Shown here piece by piece: positions 7,217 through 15,047 of a stretch of 33,799 nucleotides of DNA. Below the pieces are notes generated by a model. That model saw only the letters and a list, made by a program, of their open reading frames with translations. It did no database searches and was not told where the DNA came from. Each line of letters opens with the position of its first letter. Position 1 is the first letter of the stretch. Source of the DNA: Chloroflexota bacterium (GTDB lineage Bacteria > Chloroflexota > UBA6077 > JAJPHF01); NCBI GenBank assembly GCA_019686175.1, contig JADGHJ010000010.1, positions 1 to 33,799 on the forward strand. Direction: 5' to 3'. Made by a program: the position numbers and the translations under genes.

Positions 7217-8170
7217 GTGCTGCGCACGGTGCACGTGGGCCTGGGCACGATCGGCCAGCTCTGCTTGCGGGCGGCCGCGAACCGCCCGGGGATCCGGATC
7301 GTCGGGGCGATCGATCCCCACCCCGACCTGGTAGGACGCGACGCTGGCACCCTCGCGGGACTGGGCCGGCCCCTCGGGCTGCGCGTCGAGCCCGATTGGA
7401 CCGGTGTCCCCGAGGCCGACGTGGCGATCGTGTGTACCACCTCGCGGCTCGTCGACCTGCGCGAGCCGATCGGCGCCGCGCTGGCTCGTGGCCTGGACGT
7501 GGTGAGCACCTGCGAAGAGCTGGTCGCGCCGCCGATAGACAGCCCCGAAGCTCAGGAGCTGGATGGCCTGGCCCGCCGCGCGGGCCGTAGCGTGCTCGGC
7601 GCTGGCGTCAACCCGGGCTTCGTAATGGATGCGCTCCCGCTGGTGCTGAGCGCCGCCATGCTCGACCTGGAGGCCGTGCGTGTCCGGCGCGTGGTGGACG
7701 TGCGCACGCGCCGCCCGCAGCTCGCGGCCAAAACGGGCGTGGGCCTCACGCCCGCCGAGTTCGAGACGCGGCTGATGCGCGGCGAGGTGGGGCATGTGGG
7801 GCTGGCGGCCTCAGCTCGCCTGCTCGCTGCGGGCCTCGGCTGGGAGATCGAGACCCTCGGCGAGGCGGTACGCCCACTGCCGCGTGCCGACGGGCGCTGC
7901 AGCGGCGTGCATCAGGAGCTACGCGCGCTGGTGGGCGGCGTGCCGCGCATCGTCCTCGAGCTGACCATTGCCGAGGCGGTCGCGGCCCCCGGCGACACCA
8001 TCTGGCTAGACGGCACGCCCCCGCTGGAGTGGCGTATCACGCCCGCCACCCCTGGCGAGGAGGCGACTTGCGCCCTCGTGGTCAACGTCGCGCTCGGCCT
8101 GGCCGCGCTCCCGGCCGGGCTGCGGACGATGGTCGACTTGGTGCCTCTGCGCTATCGCGAGCGGCGCTAG
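7217..8170 (+). CDS. Dihydrodipicolinate reductase-like NAD(P)-dependent dehydrogenase
   Basis: A Rossmann-fold dehydrogenase of about 317 residues. It shows the dinucleotide motif GLGTIG near its N-terminus, a CTTSRLVDL loop and the segment GAGVNPGFVMD. That segment is typical of 2,4-diaminopentanoate dehydrogenase and related DapB-like enzymes (family knowledge). The start at GTG 7217 is chosen because AGGAGG lies 5 nt upstream. An ATG at 7175 overlapping the previous stop would add 14 residues but has no ribosome site. No other ornithine-fermentation genes are nearby, so the substrate is open; an amino-acid-derived imine is likely. Its stop codon shares CTAG with galU. Confidence 0.75.
   Translation: MLRTVHVGLGTIGQLCLRAAANRPGIRIVGAIDPHPDLVGRDAGTLAGLGRPLGLRVEPDWTGVPEADVAIVCTTSRLVDLREPIGAALARGLDVVSTCEELVAPPIDSPEAQELDGLARRAGRSVLGAGVNPGFVMDALPLVLSAAMLDLEAVRVRRVVDVRTRRPQLAAKTGVGLTPAEFETRLMRGEVGHVGLAASARLLAAGLGWEIETLGEAVRPLPRADGRCSGVHQELRALVGGVPRIVLELTIAEAVAAPGDTIWLDGTPPLEWRITPATPGEEATCALVVNVALGLAALPAGLRTMVDLVPLRYRERR
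8167..8170. other. CTAG shared by two convergent stop codons
   Basis: The TAG of the dehydrogenase (8168-8170, plus) and the TAG of galU (8167-8169, minus) are read from the same four-base palindrome. The two genes therefore overlap tail to tail by 4 nt with no room for separate terminators. Confidence 0.9.
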
Positions 8171-9030
8171 AGCGCCAGGTCGCGCAGGAAAGCCCGGAGC
8201 CCAGGCCCCAGGTCGCGCCGCTTCAGCCCCAGGGCGACATTCGCTTGCAGGAACTCCAGCTTGTCACCCACGTCGTAGCGCCGGCCCTCGAACTCGTAAG
8301 CGTACAGCCCACCCTCACGCGCCTGCACATTCAACGCATCGGCCAGCCAGATCTCGCCGCCCTGTCCCACTGGCGTGCGCTCCAGCAGCTCGAAGATATC
8401 GGGGGTCAGGATGTACTCCTTGACGGCCGCGAGGTTCGACGGGGCGCGCTCGATCGGCGGCTTCTCCACTAGCTCCTGCACGCGGTAGGTGCGTGCGGCA
8501 ACCGGCTCCACGCGGCAGATACCGTAGCGCGGAATCACCTCGCGCGGGACCTGCATCACCGCGGCCACGCTGGCCCCATACCGCTCGTACACGGGGAGGA
8601 GCTGGCGCAGGCACGGGACCTCGGAGTCGATGAGGTCATCGCCCCACAGCATGGCGAACGGCTCATTACCCACCACGTGCTTGGCGCACAGCACCGCGTG
8701 CCCATTGCCGAGCGGGGCCGGCTGGCGCACGTACACGAACTCGGCGAGGCTCGTGATCCGCCGCAGCTCCGCGAGCTGCTCCTCCTTCCCCGCCGCGGCC
8801 AGCCGCGCCTCCAACTCGTAATGCGTATCGAAGTGGTCTTCCAGCGCGCGCTTGCTCTGCGAGGTGACCACGATAATCTGCTCGACCCCGGCGGCCACCG
8901 CTTCCTCGACGACATACTGGATCACCGGCCGATCGACGATCGGCAGCATCTCCTTGGGCACGACCTTCGAGGCAGGCAAGAACCGGGTACCGAGCCCGGC
9001 CGCTGGAATCACCGCTTTCCGAATCGCCAC
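8167..9030 (-). CDS. galU: UTP-glucose-1-phosphate uridylyltransferase
   Basis: A 287-residue enzyme making UDP-glucose from UTP and glucose-1-phosphate, the precursor for envelope glycans and for trehalose-6-phosphate synthesis (a synthase gene lies at the right edge of the window). The nucleotide-binding signature GLGTRFLPASKVVPKEMLP is intact, as are WGDD and the VEKP motif. The GTG start at 9030 follows AAGGAGG by a few bases; a longer GTG start at 9051 would lie ahead of that ribosome site. Length matches the family (about 290). Confidence 0.92.
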   Translation of the reverse strand: MAIRKAVIPAAGLGTRFLPASKVVPKEMLPIVDRPVIQYVVEEAVAAGVEQIIVVTSQSKRALEDHFDTHYELEARLAAAGKEEQLAELRRITSLAEFVYVRQPAPLGNGHAVLCAKHVVGNEPFAMLWGDDLIDSEVPCLRQLLPVYERYGASVAAVMQVPREVIPRYGICRVEPVAARTYRVQELVEKPPIERAPSNLAAVKEYILTPDIFELLERTPVGQGGEIWLADALNVQAREGGLYAYEFEGRRYDVGDKLEFLQANVALGLKRRDLGPGLRAFLRDLAL

Positions 9031-9080
9031 CACTGCCTCCTTGCTCCACACGCCGCGCCGGCCCGCGCGCCGCCGGCCCC

Positions 9081-10214
9081 TCAGGCGGCGTGGGCGTCCT
9101 CCGAGCTATCGTCGAGCACCGCGCCCGGGAGCCGCGCGGCCCGCTGGCGGCGCTCCTCCAATGTCAGCCGGTAGAACGCTACCATGGCGACCAACACCCC
9201 GGCGATCGGCACGCCAAACACCGCACCCCACACTCCGGCGAGCTTGCCGCCCACCAGCACCGCCACCAACACCAGCAGCGGATGGATACCCACCGTGTGG
9301 CTCATCAGGCGCGGACTCACTACATTGATCAAGAACACCTGTAGGCCCACCAGCAACAGCAGCATCCACCAGAGCCGCCCGGGCTGCAATAACAAGGCGA
9401 TCACTACTGGCGGGACGAGGGCCAGCGCCTGCCCAATGAACGGGAGCAGCATCGCTAGCCCGGCGAACACGCTGGCCGCCAGCGCGTACTCCAACCCGGC
9501 CACCGTCATCACCACGGCCGTGCCCAGCCCATAGGCGACCGCCAGCAGGAGCTGGCCGCGCAGGAACCCGCCGAACGCCTGGCGCACGCTCTCCATGAAG
9601 TACCGTACGTCGTCGCGGAGCGACACCGGCGTAGCCACCAGCACCGCGCGGGTGATCCGGCTGGCGTCGAGGACGAGGTAAACGGAGAGCACGAGAACGA
9701 TGATGACATCGATCGCCAGCGCTGCCGCGCTACGCGCCAGCACCACGACGTTCGTGAGCACCGGCCCGCCGAGGGCTGCCAGGCGCTGCAGCAGCTCCTG
9801 GTAGTTGCCCCACAGCTCGGGCGGCGGGTTGACCCCCCGCGCCGCTAGCTCGCCCTGCCAGAACGCAAAGTACCGACCGACGTTCTCGACATACGCGGGC
9901 CACTGCAGCGCGATGGCCACGAGCTGGTTGATCAGCGGTGGCAGCAGCCAGATCGCAGCGGCGACCAGCGTGCCGAGCAGTGCACCGTACACCAGGGCGA
10001 CTGCCAGGCCACGGCGCAGCTTGTAGCGGTCCTCGAGTAGCGAGACCAGCGGCTCCAGCATGAAGGCCAGCAGCCACGCGGCGAAGAACAGCACGAGGAT
10101 GTCCGCCAGGTGGAGCACCAGCGCCCACACCATGCCTGCCAGGTACAGGCCCGCGATGCAAACTAGCAGGATGGAGAGGGCACGCAGCCAGGGGTCTCGA
10201 ATGCGATCGAACAC
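9081..10214 (-). CDS. AI-2E-family membrane transporter
   Basis: A membrane protein of the AI-2E family (YdiK, TqsA, PerM), with about eight hydrophobic helices. Two N-terminal helices precede a periplasmic helical segment, and the C-terminal half carries the conserved GLAMLLPFIGQALALVPP-type stretch and a GVWGAVFGVPIAGVL segment. Family members export small molecules or act as Na+/H+ antiporters; the name does not prove AI-2 transport. I set the start at GTG 10214 (377 residues, normal for the family). An upstream GTG at 10295 gives 404 residues with an unlikely Arg/Pro-rich head. It is 50 bp upstream of galU on the same strand. Confidence 0.85.
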   Translation of the reverse strand: MFDRIRDPWLRALSILLVCIAGLYLAGMVWALVLHLADILVLFFAAWLLAFMLEPLVSLLEDRYKLRRGLAVALVYGALLGTLVAAAIWLLPPLINQLVAIALQWPAYVENVGRYFAFWQGELAARGVNPPPELWGNYQELLQRLAALGGPVLTNVVVLARSAAALAIDVIIVLVLSVYLVLDASRITRAVLVATPVSLRDDVRYFMESVRQAFGGFLRGQLLLAVAYGLGTAVVMTVAGLEYALAASVFAGLAMLLPFIGQALALVPPVVIALLLQPGRLWWMLLLLVGLQVFLINVVSPRLMSHTVGIHPLLVLVAVLVGGKLAGVWGAVFGVPIAGVLVAMVAFYRLTLEERRQRAARLPGAVLDDSSEDAHAA

Positions 10215-10388
10215 AGGCCACCGGATAGGAGCCGAGATACCGATGCCGTTCCCGCACGAAAGTGGCGGCGCGTCGCCGGCTCGCCGCCTCAGCACGGCTC
10301 ACGGGTATCGTATGCGGGACGCGACGGCGGTACAAGTCCTTGCTATGTTACGCTCTCTTAAGAGGGCGAGTAGCGGGGACCCGAGACG

Positions 10389-11048
10389 ATGCACGAGCAG
10401 CGACACCATCGGCTCGCGATCCTTCGAGAGGCTGGCCTGTACTTGGTCACCGATGAGCGCCAGCCCCCGCGCGAGCGACGGCGCGTGGTCGAGGCGGCTC
10501 TGCAGGCCGGCGTGCGGGTGGTGCAGCTGCGGGACAAGCACGCACTCGGCGGCCCGCTGCTGCGGGAGGCACAGGAGCTAGTCGCCCTGTGCGAGGCCTA
10601 CGATGCCCTCCTGATCGTCAACGACCGCGTCGACGTGGCGGTTGCGGCCGGTGCGCACGGGGTGCATGTTGGCCAGGACGACCTGCCGTACGGGGTGGTC
10701 CGCCAACTAGTGCCGCCGGAGATGCTGGTGGGCGTGTCGGCGTCGACCGTGCCCGAGGCGGTGGAGATCGACCGCGCGGGAGCCGACTATATCGGCTTCG
10801 GGGCGATGTTCCCCACCGCCACCAAGCCCGATGCCGAGTACGCTGGCCCGGCGATGCTGGCGGCCGTGCTGGCGGCCGTGCGTTGCCCGGTGGTCGCGAT
10901 CGGCGGGATCACGCACGAGAACTTGCCGGAGGTGCTGGCTGCCGGCGCGCGCGTGGTGGCGGTGGTGAGCGCGGTGTCCACGGCGCCCGACCCAGCGGAG
11001 GCGGCACGGAGCCTGCTGGATGCTGTGCGGGGGACAGCACAGCGGTGA
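10389..11048 (+). CDS. thiE: Thiamine-phosphate synthase
   Basis: A 219-residue TIM-barrel enzyme that joins HMP-diphosphate and the thiazole phosphate to give thiamine phosphate. The motifs QLRDK (46-50), NDRVDVA (78-84), GVHVGQDDL (91-99), GVSAS, YIGFGAMFPTATK, IGGI and VVSAV are all present. No other thiamine gene and no recognisable TPP riboswitch are in the window. The region just upstream holds an extended -10-like TGCTATGTT near 10341 but no good -35. Confidence 0.93.
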   Translation: MHEQRHHRLAILREAGLYLVTDERQPPRERRRVVEAALQAGVRVVQLRDKHALGGPLLREAQELVALCEAYDALLIVNDRVDVAVAAGAHGVHVGQDDLPYGVVRQLVPPEMLVGVSASTVPEAVEIDRAGADYIGFGAMFPTATKPDAEYAGPAMLAAVLAAVRCPVVAIGGITHENLPEVLAAGARVVAVVSAVSTAPDPAEAARSLLDAVRGTAQR

Positions 11049-11081
11049 CCGCGGGCCGGCTGGGCGGTGTCGACGCGGCGT

Positions 11082-11110
11082 TTGACCGACGAGAAGGAGT
11101 CTGATAGACT
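11082..11110 (+). promoter_or_regulatory. Promoter of the hppA leader
   Basis: A -35 element TTGACC (11082-11087) and a -10 element TAGACT (11105-11110) are separated by 17 bp. Transcription would start near 11117, leaving a leader of about 310-330 nt before the pyrophosphatase start. Confidence 0.7.
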
Positions 11111-11116
11111 TACGCC

Positions 11117-11444
11117 GGTTTTGGACCATGGGGGTCCAGATGCGCGGTGTGGCCGCGCAGTCCCGCCTCGCGCCGCCGGGGTGTCCGGCGCCGACGAAGC
11201 GTCAGCATCCGGCGGTCCCCTTTGGCGACTCCCTAGTGGTTGCCCGCAGTATGCGGGGGCCGACCAGGGCGCGGTGCCCCGTGCCCTGAACGGGCGACAG
11301 CGCAGCGAGGGTGGCGGTAAGCACGTTCTCACACGGCCAGCGGCCGTCACGCTGCGGGCGAAGGCCGTGTGGCCCCGCGTGAGCCAGGCCGAGGCGGGGG
11401 CCAAACGGACACGCAAGGGCGCGTAGGTGGAGGAGGCCCAACAG
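11117..11444 (+). promoter_or_regulatory. Highly structured leader RNA upstream of hppA
   Basis: This stretch folds by eye into a chain of hairpins: tggacc/ggtcca (11122-11127 with 11133-11138), tgcgcgg/ccgcgca (11141-11147 with 11153-11159), cgccgg/ccggcg (11174-11179 with 11185-11190), gacg/cgtc (11193-11196 with 11200-11203) and cccgca/tgcggg (11243-11248 with 11252-11257), extended by tggt/acca. A 9-bp cacacggcc/ggccgtgtg follows (11330-11338 with 11363-11371), then a ggccccgc stem (11371-11378 with 11394-11402, one bulge). I do not recognise a known riboswitch class. The 119-codon reading across it has no ribosome site and shadow composition. It may be a new regulatory RNA or a stable leader. 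Confidence 0.55.
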
Positions 11445-13571
11445 ATGGACGCCATGCTACCCACGATCATCGTCTGGGTGAGCGGTCTGATCGCCGTCGG
11501 CTTTGCGGCTTTTCTCGCGTATGACGTGCTGCGTCGGGACACGGGCACCAAGGCCATGCAAGAGGTGGCCCAGGCGATCTTCGAGGGCGCCATGGCCTTC
11601 CTGAACCGCCAGTACCGGACGATCTGGATGATCGCCATCGTGGCGGCGGTGGTCATCGCGGCGCTCCTGTACTTCCTGGAGCCCAATCGCGCGCTGGCCG
11701 GCGAGCTAGCCGTGAAGACGGGTATCTCCTTCCTGGTTGGGGCCGCCTGCTCGTCGCTGGCCGGCTTCATCGGGATGTACATCGCCGTCAAGTCCAACCT
11801 GCGCACGGCGTCCGCCGCGCGCCGCAGCGTCGTCGAGGCGGTCACGGTGGCGCTGCGCGGGGGTGCGGTGTCGGGCTTCTTGGTGGTGGCCCTGAGTCTG
11901 CTCGGGGTGACTGGCATCTTCTACGCGTTCGGCGGTGCCACGCGTCCCGACCTGGCGCCGGAGCTGATCGTCGGCTTCGGGTTCGGCGCGAGCTTCGTGG
12001 CGCTGTTCGCCCAGCTCGGCGGGGGTATCTACACCAAGGCGGCCGATGTCGGCGCCGACCTGGTCGGCAAGGTCGAAGCCGGGATCCCCGAGGACGACCC
12101 GCGTAACGCGGCGGTGATCGCCGACCTGGTGGGCGACAACGTGGGCGACTGCGCTGGCCGCGGCGCCGACCTGTTCGAATCGACGGCCGCCGAGAACATC
12201 GGCGCCATGATCCTCGGCGTGTCGATCTACGCCTGGGCCCGCAGCCAAGGCGCTCCGCACCCGGAGCACTGGATCCTCTTCCCCCTGGTGGTCCGAGCAT
12301 TCGGCCTCCTCGCCTCACTCGTCGGCGTGCTGTTCGCGCGTGGCAGCGAGCAGGAGGACCCGATGCGGGCGCTCGATCGCGGTTACTGGGTGGCCGCGGC
12401 ACTGTCCGCCATCTCTATGGTCGGCGTGACCTACTGGATGCTGGGCAACCTCAACTTCGCCTGGGCAGGGCTGATCGGCATCCTGGTCAGCATCGCCTTC
12501 GTGTACATCACCCAGTACTACACGGCGGGTAGCTGGCGCCCCGTGAAGGAGATCGCTGCCGCGTCCAAGACGGGCCACGCCACCAACGTGATCTCCGGTA
12601 TGGCCGTCGGTTTCGAGACCACTGCTAGCACCGCCATCGTGATCTCCATCGCCCTGCTGCTGGCGTACGTGCTGGGCGAGAGCAGCGGCATCCCACACGG
12701 CGGCATCTACGGCACGGCCATCGCCACCATGGGCATGCTGATGACCACCGCCTACATCCTCTCGATGGACACCTTCGGCCCGATCACCGACAACGCCGGC
12801 GGCATCGCCGAGATGTCCGAGGCGCCCGCCTCCACGCGCCAGATCACCGACAAGCTCGACGCGGTCGGGAACACCACCAAGGCACTCACCAAGGGCTACG
12901 CGGTGGCCTCGGCGGCCCTCGCCGCCTTCCTACTGTTCAGCGCCTATCTGGACCGCGTGCAGATCCTGCGGCCTAACCAGCCGCCGCTGGTGGTCGACCT
13001 TGCCCGCGTCGACATCTTCATCGGCGCGTTCCTCGGCGCGATGCTGATCTTCCTGTTCAGCTCGCTGGCCATCCGCGCTGTCGGCCGCGCAGCGGGCGAC
13101 ATCATCGAGGAGGTCCGGCGCCAGTTCAAGACCAACCCCGCGCTGCTGGAGGGCAAGGCTCGGCCAGACTACGCGCGCTGCGTGGACATCACCACGCGGG
13201 CGGCCCTCCGCGAGATGGTGGCGCCCGGGCTCCTGGCGGTGGGCGTGCCGATCGTGATCGGCATCTGGCTCGGTGCCGCGGCCGCGGCCGGCCTCCTCAT
13301 CGTGGGCACGATCACTGGTATCCTGGTGGCGACCGTCCTCAACAACGCGGGCGGCGCCTGGGACAATGGCAAGAAGTTCATCGAGGCGGGCAACCTGCGC
13401 GACGAGGCGGGGAACATCATCGGCAAGGGCAGCTTCGCGCACGCGGCGGCGGTCACCGGCGACACGGTGGGCGACCCGTTCAAGGACACCGCCGGGCCGG
13501 CCCTGCACGTCTTGATCAAGCTCCTGAGCACGATTACGCTAGTCATGGCGCCGCTCTTCCTGTTGCGCTGA
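11445..13571 (+). CDS. hppA: Membrane-bound proton-translocating pyrophosphatase, K+-independent type
   Basis: A 708-residue, multi-helix membrane enzyme that couples hydrolysis of pyrophosphate to ion pumping across the membrane. The catalytic block GGGIYTKAADVGADLVGKVE (about 192-211) with DDPRN (217-221) and DNVGD (231-235) is intact. The segment GNTTKALTKG (475-484) has Lys at the position that is Ala in K+-dependent enzymes, so it is predicted to be a K+-independent H+ pump. The ATG at 11445 follows GGAGGAGG at a good distance; a GTG at 11427 would lie ahead of that site. The gene has its own promoter and a long structured leader. Confidence 0.96.
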   Translation: MDAMLPTIIVWVSGLIAVGFAAFLAYDVLRRDTGTKAMQEVAQAIFEGAMAFLNRQYRTIWMIAIVAAVVIAALLYFLEPNRALAGELAVKTGISFLVGAACSSLAGFIGMYIAVKSNLRTASAARRSVVEAVTVALRGGAVSGFLVVALSLLGVTGIFYAFGGATRPDLAPELIVGFGFGASFVALFAQLGGGIYTKAADVGADLVGKVEAGIPEDDPRNAAVIADLVGDNVGDCAGRGADLFESTAAENIGAMILGVSIYAWARSQGAPHPEHWILFPLVVRAFGLLASLVGVLFARGSEQEDPMRALDRGYWVAAALSAISMVGVTYWMLGNLNFAWAGLIGILVSIAFVYITQYYTAGSWRPVKEIAAASKTGHATNVISGMAVGFETTASTAIVISIALLLAYVLGESSGIPHGGIYGTAIATMGMLMTTAYILSMDTFGPITDNAGGIAEMSEAPASTRQITDKLDAVGNTTKALTKGYAVASAALAAFLLFSAYLDRVQILRPNQPPLVVDLARVDIFIGAFLGAMLIFLFSSLAIRAVGRAAGDIIEEVRRQFKTNPALLEGKARPDYARCVDITTRAALREMVAPGLLAVGVPIVIGIWLGAAAAAGLLIVGTITGILVATVLNNAGGAWDNGKKFIEAGNLRDEAGNIIGKGSFAHAAAVTGDTVGDPFKDTAGPALHVLIKLLSTITLVMAPLFLLR

Positions 13572-13658
13572 GCGGCGCCGCCCCCTGGCTCGGCTCCACC
13601 CTCCGTATGGCGGGGGCTGGCCTGCCGCCGGGGCCACCGCGCACGACGAGAGGATACG

Positions 13659-14027
13659 ATGCTCGACCTGGCTACCTTGAAAGAAGGCCGGCGGCCCGGG
13701 GGGCCGCCGAACATCGCCGTCGGCGATACGGTGCGCGTGCATGTGAAGGTCGTCGAGGGTGGGCGCGAGCGCACCCAGGTGTTCGAGGGGGTGGTGATTC
13801 GCATGCATGCCCCGAAGACGCTGAACGGCACCTTCACGGTCCGCCGAGTTACTCACGGGGTTGGTGTCGAACGGACCTTCCCGACCTGGTCCCCCCGGAT
13901 CGAGAAGATCGAAGTGGTCCGTCACGGCCGTGTGCGCCGTGCCAAGCTCTACTACCTGCGCAAGCTGTCGGGCAAGGCCGCCCGCCTGAAGGAGCGGCGC
14001 CGGAAGCCCGCCGCCCAGAGCTCGTAG
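13659..14027 (+). CDS. rplS: 50S ribosomal protein L19
   Basis: A 122-residue ribosomal protein that sits at the 30S-50S interface. The conserved core is clear: [24 protein letters not shown], the [17 protein letters not shown] stretch, [21 protein letters not shown] and GKAARLKE. The start is an ATG with GAGAGG upstream. It opens a run of tightly spaced plus-strand genes in which rplS-rnhB-yraN is a widely conserved order. The 87 bp after hppA contain only a weak gccccc/gggggc pairing. Confidence 0.96.
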   Translation: MLDLATLKEGRRPGGPPNIAVGDTVRVHVKVVEGGRERTQVFEGVVIRMHAPKTLNGTFTVRRVTHGVGVERTFPTWSPRIEKIEVVRHGRVRRAKLYYLRKLSGKAARLKERRRKPAAQSS

Positions 14028-14043
14028 GGCGCAGCCTCCGGCG

Positions 14044-14682
14044 GTGGCCCGAGCAGTCCGTGGTCCAACACTCGACTGTGAGCGCTGGTTCTGGCGCCGT
14101 GGCTACACGCTCGTCGCTGGAGTGGACGAGGTGGGGCGCGGTGCCCTGGCGGGGCCCGTGGTGGCGGCAGCGGTCATCTTGCCGGCCGACGAGAGTCTGC
14201 CGGCGGCGCTGCCGGGGCTTCGCGACTCGAAAGCGCTGCCACCTAAGGCTCGCGAGCGGCTGGCCGCGACCCTGCAGGCCGTGGCGGTCGCCACCGCCCT
14301 GGCGGTCGTGCCGGCCGAGCTAGTGGACGCCGCGGGCATCGCGGCCGCTGGCCAGTTGGCCTTGGCTCGTGCAATAGCTGCGCTGCCGGTGACGCCACAC
14401 GCCCTGATCACCGACGCCTTCCGGATTCGCGCCTCGACGCTGCCCCAGCTGGCGTTGATACGCGCCGACGCCCGCTGCTGTAGCGTGGCCGCGGCGTCCA
14501 TCCTCGCCAAGGTGTATCGCGACGGCTTGATGAGCGCCCTCCATCTGGACTACCCTCCCTACGGATTCGATCGGCACAAAGGCTATGGGACCGCCGCGCA
14601 CTGGGCGGCGCTGCAGCGCCACGGCCCCTGCGCGTTGCACCGGCGGAGCTTTGCGCCGGTGCGGGAGCTAGGCCAGAGGTGA
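14044..14682 (+). CDS. rnhB: Ribonuclease HII
   Basis: A 212-residue enzyme that cleaves the RNA strand of RNA-DNA hybrids and removes misinserted ribonucleotides. The catalytic motif AGVDEVGRGALAGPV places Asp-28 and Glu-29; DSKAL, the LITDAF aspartate and AAASILAKVYRD follow as expected. It starts at GTG 14044, 16 bp after rplS, and its stop overlaps the GTG of yraN in GTGA. Confidence 0.94.
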   Translation: MARAVRGPTLDCERWFWRRGYTLVAGVDEVGRGALAGPVVAAAVILPADESLPAALPGLRDSKALPPKARERLAATLQAVAVATALAVVPAELVDAAGIAAAGQLALARAIAALPVTPHALITDAFRIRASTLPQLALIRADARCCSVAAASILAKVYRDGLMSALHLDYPPYGFDRHKGYGTAAHWAALQRHGPCALHRRSFAPVRELGQR

Positions 14683-15047
14683 CCAGAGCCGCCCAGACAC
14701 GTGGCGCGGCCGCCGAAGCATACGCCGCACGCTACCTGGAGCGGGCCGGCTACACCGTGTTGGCTCGCAACTATCGAGGGGGCGGGGGCGAAATCGACGT
14801 GGTGGCCCGCGATGGCCCCGAGCTGGTGTTCGTCGAGGTACGCGCGCGGCGGCCGGCCGCCCTGGTCAGCCCCGAGGAGTCATTGACCGCGCGGAAGCAA
14901 GCGCGCATCCTGCGCGCGGCTACCCACTATCTCCTGCACTGCGACACACCGGTCGAGCCCCCGTGGCGAGTGGATCTGATCGCCGTGGAGATCGACGCGC
15001 GTGGCACCCCGCATCGCCTCGAGCACCTGCGGAGCGTCGTGCCGTGA
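14679..15047 (+). CDS. YraN/UPF0102 family nuclease-like protein
   Basis: A 122-residue protein of the YraN family (UPF0102), with a restriction-endonuclease-like fold: RGAAAEAYAARYLERAGY, then GEIDVVARDG, VFVEVRAR and RVDLIAVE. The Glu/Asp/Glu-x-Arg arrangement is that of the predicted active site; the biological role is unsettled. The GTG start overlaps rnhB by 4 nt and the stop overlaps the start of the next gene, as usual in the rnhB-yraN pair. Confidence 0.9.
   Translation: MTRAAQTRGAAAEAYAARYLERAGYTVLARNYRGGGGEIDVVARDGPELVFVEVRARRPAALVSPEESLTARKQARILRAATHYLLHCDTPVEPPWRVDLIAVEIDARGTPHRLEHLRSVVP

Noticed and set aside
11067-11426. 119-codon reading in the hppA leader
   Set aside because: No ribosome site, starts upstream of the predicted transcription start, and coincides with a chain of hairpins.
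11117-11444. hppA leader as a TPP, c-di-AMP or Mg2+ riboswitch
   Set aside because: None of the conserved core strings of those classes is present, so no class is assigned.
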